Assembly (NCBI GenBank): GCA_905339215.1
Contig: CAJPFN010000005.1
Coordinates: 62,001-126,000 of the forward strand
Source of the DNA: Rhizobiaceae bacterium
Lineage (GTDB): Bacteria; Pseudomonadota; Alphaproteobacteria; Rhizobiales; Rhizobiaceae
Direction of reading: 5' to 3'
Length of the DNA: 64,000 nucleotides
In this document: positions 19,027 through 27,868 of the stretch, one piece after another
How positions within the stretch are numbered: position 1 is the stretch's first letter
Layout of the letters: every line of letters starts with the position of its first letter
Notes under the pieces: generated by a model
What the model was told of the DNA's origin: nothing
The model's database searches: none
What the model saw: only the letters and a program-made list of their open reading frames with translations
Program-made: the position numbers and the translations under genes

Positions 19027-20322
19027 ATGACCCAGATCAGCGAAACGCCTCGAACGGCGACGGTGGACAGATTCCTGCGTCTGGCGGCGGGGCGGAAGTC
19101 GGTCGTCCGCGACTATGCGGTAGCGATAAGCGGCAATGCCGGGCGGCTCGTCTTCTCGCTGGTCTACTTCATAGCCCTGGCGAACACGCTCTCGGTCGCC
19201 GAGTTCGGCCTGTTCGCCACCGCGTCGGCGGCGGGCGTCCTGCTGTCGCGGCTCCTCTCCTTCGGTTTCATCTCCGTCCTCTACCGCATGGCGACGATCC
19301 GGCCGCGCTTGCTCGGCGCCTACACCGCCGGCTTCCTCGCGCTCAGCATCCTGTCGCTCCCGGTCCTCGCGGCAGCAGCGGCGATCGTCTATCTCGCCGC
19401 CTTCGCCGGTCAGGTCGCACCGTCGACCTTCGCACTTGTCATCGCGGCCGAGGCACTGGCCTGGCGCCCGACCGAGGCGGTCATGATCGTCAACAACGGC
19501 CTGGGCCGGTTCGGCAGGACGACGGTGCTGGTGATCCTGGCGATGCTGCTCAGATCACTCGCCGCGCTGTCGCTCGCTTTCCTCCCCGGCGCCGATCTGG
19601 CGCTGTGGTGCTGGCTCTACCTCGCCTCGAACCTGGTTTCCCTCGGCGTCGGTGTCGTCTTCTTCTATCCGCGCCAGCGCCTGCGCTTCGACAAGCGACT
19701 CTATGGCCCGCGCATCCCGCATTCGCTTGCGGTCGCCGGTGCCGAGATCCTGTTCTACCTGCAGATGGAGTTCGACAAACTGCTGGTCCTGACCTTCGGA
19801 GGCCCGCATCTTGCCGGCATCTATGCCATTGTCATGCGGCTCGTCGACCTGACCGCTATCCCGATCCGCACCTTCACCATGATGCTGGTGCAGAAGATCA
19901 TGAAATCGCCCGACCTGCTCAAGCGTTTTTCGCTGACCGCGGGGATCGAGGCCGGCGTCTTCATCGTCTCGACGCTGGCGATCGCCGCCCTGGCGCTACT
20001 TCTCTACGTCTATCCCAACGCACTCGGCCGCAACGTCACCGAGGCCGCTCCCCTGCTCTGGCTCGCCATATTGGTTCCAGGATTCCGGAATCTGGTCGAG
20101 TACCAGGCCGAATTGCTGTTCGCGCGCGGCCAGGTCAAGATTCGCGCGCTCAACCTCGCCCTGCTGGCGGGTGCCAAGGCTGTCCTGCTCATTTGGCTGT
20201 TGACCCGCGTCGGCGAAACGTCAGAGCTCGTCCTCTGGCTCAACGCGGCGTTTGCTGCGCTCTACGTCGGATCCCTGCTACTCACCTACTCGGCGATGCG
20301 GCTGCCGTGGAAACCGGTCTAG
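19027..20322 (+). CDS. Wzx-type oligosaccharide flippase
   Basis: A 431-residue polytopic protein of the MATE/Wzx superfamily that would move lipid-linked repeat units across the inner membrane. Twelve to fourteen hydrophobic segments span the protein; the start has the RDYAVAISGNAGRLVFSLVYF segment typical of flippases (cytoplasmic basic end leading into helix 1) and LSVAEFGLFATASAAGVLLSRL, a standard helix 2 motif of polysaccharide biosynthesis proteins. The open frame begins at a TTG 15 bases earlier; the ATG at 19027 is preferred. It is divergent from the chain-length gene and convergent with the DUF6492-like gene, 12 bp between stops. Confidence 0.88.
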   Translation: MTQISETPRTATVDRFLRLAAGRKSVVRDYAVAISGNAGRLVFSLVYFIALANTLSVAEFGLFATASAAGVLLSRLLSFGFISVLYRMATIRPRLLGAYTAGFLALSILSLPVLAAAAAIVYLAAFAGQVAPSTFALVIAAEALAWRPTEAVMIVNNGLGRFGRTTVLVILAMLLRSLAALSLAFLPGADLALWCWLYLASNLVSLGVGVVFFYPRQRLRFDKRLYGPRIPHSLAVAGAEILFYLQMEFDKLLVLTFGGPHLAGIYAIVMRLVDLTAIPIRTFTMMLVQKIMKSPDLLKRFSLTAGIEAGVFIVSTLAIAALALLLYVYPNALGRNVTEAAPLLWLAILVPGFRNLVEYQAELLFARGQVKIRALNLALLAGAKAVLLIWLLTRVGETSELVLWLNAAFAALYVGSLLLTYSAMRLPWKPV

Positions 20323-20334
20323 GCTCCGATACGC

Positions 20335-21264
20335 TCAGATTTCGGCGAGGAGCCGGCGAACCCGGCCGATGTCGGTCCCGATGAAGGATTGCATGCCGAT
20401 GGCAACCTGTTCGGGCCCGAGCTCGGCGATGAAGTCGCGGAGTTCTTCGTCGGTCATCGGCTCGCCCCACCAGCGCACGCGGCAGAACTCTTCCGCACCG
20501 TGGAAATGACCGGCGCCGCCGAGGACCTCGTCGACATAGCGGCCGTAGGTCATGCATTCCGAGAAGCGTCGTCGCCTGCCGAGCGCCGCCGCCCAGTGCT
20601 CGCGAGCGACGTCCTCGATCCTGCGACACATGCCGAGCACCGTCTTGCGCCGCCAGGCGATCAGGGTGGTTATGTACTCGTGCGCGGTGACCTCGGGCTC
20701 TGAGATGCCGAGCACCCGCCCGGCATTGCGCGACCACGCCATTTGGTCGCTGTCGAGGCTTGTGTCGTTGACATCGGCGTGACGGAATAGGCGCACCTTG
20801 CCGTCGCGGCTGAAAACACCGCAGTCGAACGCACGCAAGAAGACGACGTCGGAATCGCAGTAGACCAGGACGTCCTCAGGCACGTGCGCGGCAATCGCGA
20901 TGCGCCGCAGCTGCTGAACGTGCCAACCACGCAGCGGCGCGGTTCGTGTGCTTAGCCAGATGCGCCGGCGAAACATGCTGGTCGGGTCGCGGAAGGAATG
21001 CAACCAGGACGGCAGCAGGTCGCGCTCGTCGATGACCGTGCGCTTCGCCGTCTCGAGTTGGCGAAACAGCGGGACGTCGCCGTGCTCGACGAGCAGATAG
21101 TGCCGCGGCGCCCCGGTGACGTACCGGTCCATCGTCTCGCAAAGGAGACGGCAGCGTTCGAAGTCCGGCGCGTAGGTCGCCGTGACCATGGCGGCCTCCG
21201 GTCGCGGCGGCAGGAGGTCGACGGCGGTTTCCATGGCGAGATCCGGAACGAAGCGCGGATTCAT
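20335..21264 (-). CDS. DUF6492-like putative glycosyltransferase
   Basis: A 309-residue protein resembling the DUF6492 family found in polysaccharide loci. A nucleotide-sugar-like fold is suggested by the early TYAPDFERCRLLCETMDRY strand-helix, and by the metal-binding type motif LVYCDSDVVFLRAFD, a DxD variant seen in GT-A enzymes. No signal peptide or membrane helix. The ATG at 21264 overlaps the TGA of the upstream WecG-like gene as ATGA, so translation is coupled; the longer reading from 21405 lies inside that gene. It probably transfers or modifies a sugar in the repeat unit; acceptor and donor are unknown. Confidence 0.7.
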   Translation of the reverse strand: MNPRFVPDLAMETAVDLLPPRPEAAMVTATYAPDFERCRLLCETMDRYVTGAPRHYLLVEHGDVPLFRQLETAKRTVIDERDLLPSWLHSFRDPTSMFRRRIWLSTRTAPLRGWHVQQLRRIAIAAHVPEDVLVYCDSDVVFLRAFDCGVFSRDGKVRLFRHADVNDTSLDSDQMAWSRNAGRVLGISEPEVTAHEYITTLIAWRRKTVLGMCRRIEDVAREHWAAALGRRRRFSECMTYGRYVDEVLGGAGHFHGAEEFCRVRWWGEPMTDEELRDFIAELGPEQVAIGMQSFIGTDIGRVRRLLAEI

Positions 21265-22040
21265 GTTGCGGATTTCCGGCCGCCAAGCTTCTGCCGCACG
21301 ACGCGGGCGAGGAACAGCGGATTGCCGACCACGTAGCGCCGCCAAAGCCGCCCCGGTTCGAGCGCCAGGCGGAAAAGCCATTCGAGGCGCATGCGGCGGA
21401 GCCAATAGGGCGCGCGCGGCACCGCGCCGCTCATGAAGTCGAGCAGCGCGCCTACGGCGAAGGGAAGCGTGCAGTGGCTCGGGGTGATATGGTGGTCGAT
21501 CCAGAATTCCTGGCGCGGCACGCCCATAGCCACCAGTAGAACGTCAGGCCGGAGGGCGGCGATCTCGGCGAGGATCGCCGGCTCATCCTCCGTCGAGAAG
21601 AAGCCGTCGTGGATGACCGCGTAGCGATGCTGGGGTGCGATCGCGGCAAAGGCGGCCGCCGCTGCTTCGGCGTTGGGATGCTTGGCGCCGAGCAGGGCAA
21701 CCGTCAACGGTTCCACGGTCGACGTCAGCAGAGCCGGGATGAAGTCGGTGCCGTTGAGGTTCGCCGGGAAGGCGGTCCCATAGAGAAGCCGGGCGGCGAT
21801 ATCGACGCCGACACCGTCCGGAAGCACGAGGAAGCGCTTCAGCGCATCGGCGAACTCCGCGTCCGAAAAGGCTACGTTGGCGTTGTGGGCATTGAGGAAG
21901 CTGACACGGGTGAATACCCTGTCGCGGATCATCCGGCGCATCGTCAACAACGCTTCCTCCCATTCGAGGCGGACCACGGGGATGCCGAGAATGTCATAGA
22001 CCGGAAACGCGCGCAGCGGCGGACGCGGGTGCGGATTCAT
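21261..22040 (-). CDS. WecG/TagA/CpsF-family glycosyltransferase
   Basis: A GT26-type transferase of 259 residues. Family marks are present in order: SFLNAHNANVA near 47-57, the DGVGVDIAARLLYG segment, LNGTDFIPAL, then VAMGVPRQEFWI and the C-terminal RAPYWLRRMRLEWLFRLALEP cluster that associates with the membrane, followed by RRYVVGNPLFL. Enzymes of this family add a ManNAc-uronate, ManNAc or glucose-type residue to a lipid-linked intermediate. It is the middle gene of a tight three-gene unit on the minus strand, overlapping both neighbours by 4 bp. Confidence 0.92.
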   Translation of the reverse strand: MNPHPRPPLRAFPVYDILGIPVVRLEWEEALLTMRRMIRDRVFTRVSFLNAHNANVAFSDAEFADALKRFLVLPDGVGVDIAARLLYGTAFPANLNGTDFIPALLTSTVEPLTVALLGAKHPNAEAAAAAFAAIAPQHRYAVIHDGFFSTEDEPAILAEIAALRPDVLLVAMGVPRQEFWIDHHITPSHCTLPFAVGALLDFMSGAVPRAPYWLRRMRLEWLFRLALEPGRLWRRYVVGNPLFLARVVRQKLGGRKSAT

Positions 22041-23209
22041 GCCGCCACTCCGCGCCGTTCGTCCTCGAGCGCCGACAGGCCGCGCAGGATGTTGCGGTCG
22101 AGAGCGCGGCGCTGGCGCTCAAAGAACCCTCGGCCGTCGATGTCGTGCGGTGTCCCGGCGGCGGCCGCCTCCAGGGCCTTGGCAAAGGCAACGGGATCGT
22201 CGGCGACGACGCAGTTTGCCGGCGGCGCGCCGATGCCGCGCAGCGAGAGACTGGTGGCCACTGACGGGAGGCCGAGTTCGAAGGTTTCGATGGTCTTCAG
22301 TTGCACGCCGCTGCCGGCGGTACTGATCAGCGGAATCACTGCGGCGGAACGGACGAATTCGGTCGCGTCGGGTACGCACCCGACGAACTCGACGCCCGGG
22401 TGTTGCGATCCGATTGTACCCGCGATGCGGCCGGCGACGCGGATGCGGAAACCGGTGCGCAGATGCGGTACGACCTTCTCCAGGAACCAGTCGAGGCCAA
22501 TGCGGTTCGGCTGCCAGGTCCATGTGCCGATCAGGGCGGCGTCGCAGGTGATCGTGCGCGGCGCCGGTTCCGGGGCGGCCTCGCGGGTGACCAGCGGCAG
22601 GACGGCCGAGCGGGCATCGTCGGCGACACCGAGCGCCGCGCGATCTTCTTCGGCCAGCGTGAAGACGAAGCGCGCCTTGCGGCAGAGCCGCGTCTCGATC
22701 GTCTTCAAGAGGCGTGCTTCGCGAGCGAACAGGAAACGCTGCACGGCAGAGGACGCCGCGGCGGCGTTTTCTTCGGCCGAACGGTGCTCCACATTGTGGG
22801 CGATGAAAATCGAGGGGCGATCGTCGAAAGCACCTTCGAAGGCAGCAGCGAGTTGGACGGAATTGAGGACATACCCGTCGACCGGGCCGATGCCGCGAAG
22901 CGCGGCGCGGACGTCGTCGACCGAGACGACCCTGAGCTTGATCGAGGAAAACGTGGTGCCGGCCGCCATGGCGCGCGCGGTCCACTCGACCTTCTGGCGT
23001 AGCGAAGCGTTGTCGGTGCGCACGTCGACATGGCCGAGCAGGACCGTCTGTTCGGGTTCTGAGGGTTGGCTGCCCGGCCAGGCGAAGCCGAGCACGGTTA
23101 TGCGCGCGCCGGCGCGCCGCAGCGCGCCGAGGATCGCCGCATTGGCGATTTCGTAGCCCGTCGAAGGACGACCGTCGGGTACGATCGAGGTGGCAAACAC
23201 CAGATGCAT
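22037..23209 (-). CDS. GT4-type glycosyltransferase
   Basis: A 390-residue GT-B fold transferase. The N-terminal half has the STGYEIANAAILGALRRAG entry helix and IFIAHNVEHRSAEENA; the C-terminal half has the sugar-nucleotide site region ALIGTWTWQPNRIGLDWFL, GVEFVGCVPDATEFV, and the retaining-type pattern PLISTAGSGVQLKTIETFELGLPSVAT with a conserved Glu. It is the first gene of the three-gene minus-strand unit (GT4-WecG-DUF6492) and starts 187 bp from the divergent GT2 gene, across a region with a CtrA-like box. Which sugar it adds cannot be told. Confidence 0.88.
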   Translation of the reverse strand: MHLVFATSIVPDGRPSTGYEIANAAILGALRRAGARITVLGFAWPGSQPSEPEQTVLLGHVDVRTDNASLRQKVEWTARAMAAGTTFSSIKLRVVSVDDVRAALRGIGPVDGYVLNSVQLAAAFEGAFDDRPSIFIAHNVEHRSAEENAAAASSAVQRFLFAREARLLKTIETRLCRKARFVFTLAEEDRAALGVADDARSAVLPLVTREAAPEPAPRTITCDAALIGTWTWQPNRIGLDWFLEKVVPHLRTGFRIRVAGRIAGTIGSQHPGVEFVGCVPDATEFVRSAAVIPLISTAGSGVQLKTIETFELGLPSVATSLSLRGIGAPPANCVVADDPVAFAKALEAAAAGTPHDIDGRGFFERQRRALDRNILRGLSALEDERRGVAA

Positions 23210-23332
23210 GACGTCTTTTTCCCTGTCCTTCGGCGATAGCAGCGGCCAGTGAACCGTTGATTAAGCGGCGTGCAGGCAAGTCCCGTATTGCGGCGATTTC
23301 AGCCTCGCCGATGGCGGCGGTTCGCAAGGTGT

Positions 23333-23349
23333 TTAACGACTCCTAAACG
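23333..23349. promoter_or_regulatory. CtrA-like box TTAA-N7-TAAACG
   Basis: TTAA-N7-TAAACG lies between the divergent GT4 and GT2 genes, 48 bp before the GT2 start. The same arrangement, including the CG after TAAA, occurs at 18919-18935 in the other divergent region of this locus. A lone TTAA half-site is also seen near 23260. Confidence 0.42.
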
Positions 23350-23396
23350 AAAGCGGATTCTATTGGGTCGACGAGTTCCGAAGCCATGGCCAGCGC

Positions 23397-24395
23397 ATGA
23401 TCCCGAAGCCGACAGATGGATCGACCTCGATCGCCGCGCGGTCGCCGGACCTGGACGTCGAGGCGATCGAGGTCGTGGTCACCATTCCGACGTTCCGAAG
23501 GCCGAAACAGGTGCTGGAGACGCTCGCCTCCGTACGCGCGCAGGAGACATCCCGCCGCATCGCCGTCATCGTCATGGACAACGATGCGGAGCGTCGCGAG
23601 GGCGTAGCCGTGCTCGCCCCGCTGTTCGAGCGTGGCGAAATCGAAGGCCTCGTGATAGTCGCCCACGAGCGTGGCAATTGCAGCGCCTACAACGCCGGCT
23701 GGGAGACCGCGCTCCTGCGGTTCCCGTCCTTCCGCTATCTGGTGGTGATAGACGACGACGAGATCGCCGACCCGCACTGGCTGGAGCGCATGTGCCGGAT
23801 GGCCGAGGAGGCGCCGGCCGACATCGTCGGCGGCCCACAGGTTCCCCAGTTCCCTACAGGCACTGATCCGCGCTGGGCCGACCATCCCGTCTTTGCCCCG
23901 CCCTATCGGCAGAGCGGCCGGGTCCCGGCGCTCTATTCGTCGGGCAACCTGCTGCTCTCACGCGCCGTGCTGGCGCGGATGGGGCCGCCGTTTCTTGATC
24001 TCGCCTTCAACTTCATGGGCGGCGGCGATTCCGACTTCCTCAGCCGGTCGGTGCAGGCGGGCTTCCGCCTCGCCTGGTGTGCGGAAGCGCCGGTCTACGA
24101 AGCCGTTCCGCCGCGACGCCTCGAGGCCGACTGGATCCGCTCGCGCAGCCTGCGCAACGGCGTCATCTCGACCTTGGTGCAGAAGCGGCGCGACGCCGGC
24201 AAGCCGCTCGCCGCGCTGCGCGTCTTCGCCAAGAGCCTCGCCCTGCTTGCCGCCTCTCCGCTGCGCGCGGCGATCCAGTTGGCGCGGACGGGCTGGCCCG
24301 CCCATGCCGTCTACCCCGTCCACGTGGCGACCGGCCGCGTGCTTGCCGAGTTCGGCTACAGCAATGAACAGTATCGCCAGCCCGAGAAGAACTGA
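23397..24395 (+). CDS. GT2-family glycosyltransferase
   Basis: A 332-residue GT-A transferase. The N-terminal domain has EVVVTIPTFRRPKQVLETLASV (nucleotide-binding strand and helix), the metal-binding VVIDDDEIADPHWL motif, and NFMGGGDSDFLSR, the ED-type catalytic region. The C-terminal part (about 255-332) is hydrophobic with RVFAKSLALLAASPLRAAIQL and likely anchors it to the membrane. It is probably an inverting transferase of the repeat-unit assembly. It heads a two-gene plus-strand unit with the polymerase gene, whose start lies 32 bp inside this gene's end. Confidence 0.92.
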   Translation: MIPKPTDGSTSIAARSPDLDVEAIEVVVTIPTFRRPKQVLETLASVRAQETSRRIAVIVMDNDAERREGVAVLAPLFERGEIEGLVIVAHERGNCSAYNAGWETALLRFPSFRYLVVIDDDEIADPHWLERMCRMAEEAPADIVGGPQVPQFPTGTDPRWADHPVFAPPYRQSGRVPALYSSGNLLLSRAVLARMGPPFLDLAFNFMGGGDSDFLSRSVQAGFRLAWCAEAPVYEAVPPRRLEADWIRSRSLRNGVISTLVQKRRDAGKPLAALRVFAKSLALLAASPLRAAIQLARTGWPAHAVYPVHVATGRVLAEFGYSNEQYRQPEKN

Positions 24396-25680
24396 GTTCG
24401 GCCCCGCCAGCGCCGTCTCGCTCGCCTGGCTGTCGACTGCCTATGCGGCGCTCCTGCTCACGGTGTTGATCGTGACCTTCCGGCCGTTCCAGCCCGCCGG
24501 CGGTGAAGGCGCGGCGGAAGGCGGCGACATCGTCAATCAGCTAGGCTTCTCCTCGCTCGGCGGACTGGCAGTGATCGGCATTCTCTGCTTTGCCGAGCCG
24601 CGCAGGATCGCGCTGCTGTTCGGCGCGTCCTGGGTGCTGCTGTTGTCCCTGCTGGCCCTCGGCGTGGCCAATGCCGCCGAGCCAGCGGCAGCGTTCCGCG
24701 CCGCCTTCTTCACATTGATGGCGATGGCGACGATGCTCGCGGTTCTCGTCATTCCACGCGACGCGGACGCCTTCTCGACCGTGCTCGCAGTGGCCGGCCT
24801 CACCGTCATCGGCGTCAGCTATTTCGGCCTCGTCGCCTTGCCGGGGACGGCCATCCACACATCCGCATCGGCGGAGCCGCAGCACGCCGGTCTTTGGCGC
24901 GGCCTATTCCCACACAAGAACGTCGCCGGGCCGGTGATGGCCTGCTTCAGCTTTGCCGGCTTCTACCTGCTGCGCCGGGGATGGCGCTGGATCGGGCTCT
25001 TCATGCTCGTCGCGGCGATGATCTTTATGGCCAACACCGGCTCGAAGACGACGGCCGGTCTTGTGCCGCTGGCCATCGGCATCGTCATCCTCCCCGGGCT
25101 CATCGGCATGCGGCCGCTCACCGTCGCTCTGTTTGCCGTGGCGGTCGTGGGCACGGGGGTGGCCACGCTGGGAATGGTCTTCATCGACCCTGTGGGCGAG
25201 TTGATCCTCTCCTACGTCCCGGATCTCACCTATACGGGCCGGACCACGCTTTGGCAGTACGCGGGCGAGATGATCGCGAAGCGACCGTGGACCGGCTACG
25301 GCTTCGACAGCTTCTGGGGCTCGAAGATGCTGCTCGACACGGACAAGCCTTTCGACAGCGCCTGGGATATCCGCACCATCGTCCACGGCCACAACGGATA
25401 TCTCGACATCGCCCTGACGCTCGGCCTGCCGGCGACGGTCGTGGCCGTCTTCGCGCTGCTCGTCGCGCCGGCCCGGGACTACATGCATGTCCCGCGCCTG
25501 AAGGAAAATGTCTACCTTGCCGACATGTTCATGATGATCGTGCTGTTCACCGCACTGAACGCCTTCCTCGAGAGCTTCTTCTTCCGCCGCGCCGATCCGG
25601 TGTGGTTGTTCCTCGTCCTCGGCGCCTTCGGATTGCGGCTTGTCGCGCGCATGCCTGTCGCCTCGTCGTCGCGGCGCTGA
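24364..25680 (+). CDS. O-antigen ligase / Wzy-type polymerase
   Basis: A 438-residue polytopic protein with about eleven hydrophobic segments and the large periplasmic loop of the Wzy_C domain (about 285-370), which contains GRTTLWQYAGEMIAKRPWTGYG and HGHNGYLDIALTLG. The His in HGHN and the Arg in GRT are the residues conserved in WaaL/Wzy proteins. It would join repeat units in the periplasm or link them to a carrier. The ATG at 24364 overlaps the end of the GT2 gene by 32 bp; the far upstream part of the open frame is antisense-like Arg-rich sequence. It ends 81 bp before proC. Confidence 0.9.
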   Translation: MNSIASPRRTEFGPASAVSLAWLSTAYAALLLTVLIVTFRPFQPAGGEGAAEGGDIVNQLGFSSLGGLAVIGILCFAEPRRIALLFGASWVLLLSLLALGVANAAEPAAAFRAAFFTLMAMATMLAVLVIPRDADAFSTVLAVAGLTVIGVSYFGLVALPGTAIHTSASAEPQHAGLWRGLFPHKNVAGPVMACFSFAGFYLLRRGWRWIGLFMLVAAMIFMANTGSKTTAGLVPLAIGIVILPGLIGMRPLTVALFAVAVVGTGVATLGMVFIDPVGELILSYVPDLTYTGRTTLWQYAGEMIAKRPWTGYGFDSFWGSKMLLDTDKPFDSAWDIRTIVHGHNGYLDIALTLGLPATVVAVFALLVAPARDYMHVPRLKENVYLADMFMMIVLFTALNAFLESFFFRRADPVWLFLVLGAFGLRLVARMPVASSSRR

Positions 25681-25761
25681 GCGTCGCCGATTTCCCCTTC
25701 CGCGCCTGCCTTCGCCGGTCTATCTGGGGCCGCAGTCCATCTGGTGCCGCGGAGGCTCGTC

Positions 25762-26568
25762 ATGTCGAAGAAGGTCGTTCTCGTCGGTTGCGGCAACATG
25801 GGATACGCCATGCTCGAAGGATGGCTGAAGACGGGCCGCCTGAAGCCGGTGGACATTACCGTAGTCGAGCCGGCGGACGCGCTGCGTCACAGGGCAGCCA
25901 ACCTCGGTTGCGCCGCCGTTCCAACTGCCGCCGACATGGCGCCCGGCGAGCCGGCGCTGGTCATCTTTGCCGTCAAGCCGCAGGTCATCCGCGAGGTGAT
26001 CGCCGAATACAAGGCGTTGGCCGGAGGGAAGACCGCCTTCCTCAGCGTCGCCGCAGGGACGCGGATCGCAACCTTCGAACAGATCCTCGGCGACGTCCCC
26101 GTGATCCGTTGCATGCCCAACACGCCGGCCGCGATCGGCAAGGGCATGATGGTCGTCGTCGGCAACGGCAGGGTGAGCGCCGATACGATGGCCTTCGTCA
26201 CCGGGCTGCTTTCGGCGAGCGGCGAAGTAGCGACGATCGACGACGAGGGATTGATGGACGCGGTTACCGCCGTCTCCGGCTCGGGGCCGGCCTACATCTT
26301 CCACTTCATCGAGTGCCTGACCGCGGCCGCGCGGGCCGCAGGCCTGCCCGACGACACCGCCGCGCTGCTCGCCATGCAGACGGTCTACGGCGCCGCATGC
26401 CTCGCCGCCGAGAGCCGCGAGGATCCCGCGGTCCTGCGCCGCCAGGTAACCAGCCCGAACGGCACGACCGCTGCGGCGCTGGAGGTGCTGATGGGCGGCG
26501 ACAAGATGAAATCGCTTTTGACGGAAGCCGTGGAAGCCGCGCGCCGCCGCAGCGTCGAACTCGGCTAA
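25762..26568 (+). CDS. proC: pyrroline-5-carboxylate reductase
   Basis: Reduces 1-pyrroline-5-carboxylate to proline with NAD(P)H. The 268-residue protein has the Rossmann motif VGCGNMG at 9-15, the CMPNTPAAIGKG segment, SGSGPAYIFHFIE and the C-terminal TSPNGTTAAALEVL proC signature. The ATG at 25762 is preceded by GGAGG at six bases; an upstream GTG at 25744 lacks such a site. It is convergent with the MFS gene and separated from the polymerase gene by 81 bp, so it is probably not part of the polysaccharide unit. Confidence 0.96.
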   Translation: MSKKVVLVGCGNMGYAMLEGWLKTGRLKPVDITVVEPADALRHRAANLGCAAVPTAADMAPGEPALVIFAVKPQVIREVIAEYKALAGGKTAFLSVAAGTRIATFEQILGDVPVIRCMPNTPAAIGKGMMVVVGNGRVSADTMAFVTGLLSASGEVATIDDEGLMDAVTAVSGSGPAYIFHFIECLTAAARAAGLPDDTAALLAMQTVYGAACLAAESREDPAVLRRQVTSPNGTTAAALEVLMGGDKMKSLLTEAVEAARRRSVELG

Positions 26569-26603
26569 CACCAGGACCGGTCCCGTTCAGCCCCGGCGGC
26601 GTT

Positions 26604-27824
26604 CTAAATGGTGCTTCCGCCCATTGACCGATGGCTGATGGCGGCAATGGCGGCAAACGCCAGCACGCCGGATCCGGCGATCGCAGCGGCGACCCATAAC
26701 GCGTCCGCGACCGGCAGCCGGGCCATCATGAAGGCCAGGGCGAAAGGCGCAAAGGCGGAGGTAAACTGGCGCGCGGCGCTGACCCAACCAAGTCGCGCGC
26801 CGTAGCCTTCGCGGCCGAAGAGCTCCAACGGCAGCGTTCCGCTGACGATGCTGGTCAGACCCGATCCGAGGCCGAACAGCACGACGAACATCATGCCGCC
26901 CGGCACCCACGGTGTGGTGGCGAGGAGGACAGCGAGGCCGAGCGTCAGGAATCCCGCAGCGATGACGGCCAGATGGGTCTGCGGAAGCCGTCCGCCGAAC
27001 AGCATGTTCACCAGCCGGCTTGCCACCTGCGCCGGGCCGAACAGCGTCGCCACCGCGAGGCCGGCCGTACCGAGGCCAAGTGCCGCGGTCAGCGGCACCA
27101 TGTGGATCAGCACCGCCGACAGGACGAAGCCTTCCAGCGCGAAACCGGCAAGCATCAGCAGGAAGGCGGCCTTGCGTGCCGGCGTCGCAAGTGCCAGTCC
27201 CGTCTCCATCGGCGAGGGCGGTGCGCCGGCGGCGACACTCGTCGGACTGCGGTCTCGCGCTAGATGCCACAGCCAAGCGTGTACGGGCAGGCAGAGCAGC
27301 AGGTTCAGCGCGGCGAAGACGAGATAGACCTCGCGCCAGCCAAGGGAGCCGTACAGGGTCGAGGTGATCGGCCAGAACAACGTCGAGGCGAAGCCGGCAA
27401 TCAGCGTGAGATGGACGATGCTGCGCTGCGGGTTCTGGCCGCCGAGCTGGACGATGGCAACGAAGGCGGCGCTGTAGAGGACGAAGCACGAAGCGAGTTC
27501 CATCGCCAGCAGCGCGAACCCGAAGCTAACCCGCTCCGGTGCCAGGGCGCACAGCGCCAGGGCGGCGGCGGCGGCGACCGAGCCGTAGGTCATGACGCGC
27601 CCGGCGCCGTGGCGGTCGGCCCAGCGGCCGGCAAGAGGCGCCAGAAGGCTTCCGGCGAACAATGCTGCGGAAAGGGCGGCAAAGAGCCATTCCTGCGACA
27701 GGTGAAAGTCGGCTGACATTCCCGGCGCCAGGATAGAAAAGCTATAGTAGAGCGTCCCGTAGCCGACGATCTGCGTCACGCCGAGGCCAGCCGTGGCGAC
27801 TGCGATGGTCCGGCGCCCGATCAT
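26604..27824 (-). CDS. MFS transporter
   Basis: A 406-residue major facilitator with twelve predicted helices. The start MIGRRTIAVATAGLGVTQIVGYGTLYYSFSIL and the loop 2-3 LAGRWADRHGAGRV (GxxxDRxGxR type) are typical; FGLGSGLTSIVSGTLPLELFGREGYGARLG is in the second half. It resembles the oxalate/formate-like group of uptake or export carriers, with no sure substrate. The start ATG at 27824 was taken because the long upstream extension of the open frame runs antisense to the SAF-domain dehydrogenase. It lies 44 bp after that gene on the same strand, so co-expression is likely. Confidence 0.88.
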   Translation of the reverse strand: MIGRRTIAVATAGLGVTQIVGYGTLYYSFSILAPGMSADFHLSQEWLFAALSAALFAGSLLAPLAGRWADRHGAGRVMTYGSVAAAAALALCALAPERVSFGFALLAMELASCFVLYSAAFVAIVQLGGQNPQRSIVHLTLIAGFASTLFWPITSTLYGSLGWREVYLVFAALNLLLCLPVHAWLWHLARDRSPTSVAAGAPPSPMETGLALATPARKAAFLLMLAGFALEGFVLSAVLIHMVPLTAALGLGTAGLAVATLFGPAQVASRLVNMLFGGRLPQTHLAVIAAGFLTLGLAVLLATTPWVPGGMMFVVLFGLGSGLTSIVSGTLPLELFGREGYGARLGWVSAARQFTSAFAPFALAFMMARLPVADALWVAAAIAGSGVLAFAAIAAISHRSMGGSTI

Positions 27825-27868
27825 CCCGTCATCCCCGCCGCGACGCCTGTCCCGTGTCCCGTCCCCGC

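Noticed and set aside
24894-26627. 577-codon plus-strand frame overlapping the polymerase and proC genes
   Set aside because: It is an alternative frame of both genes with Arg/Gly/Pro-rich content.
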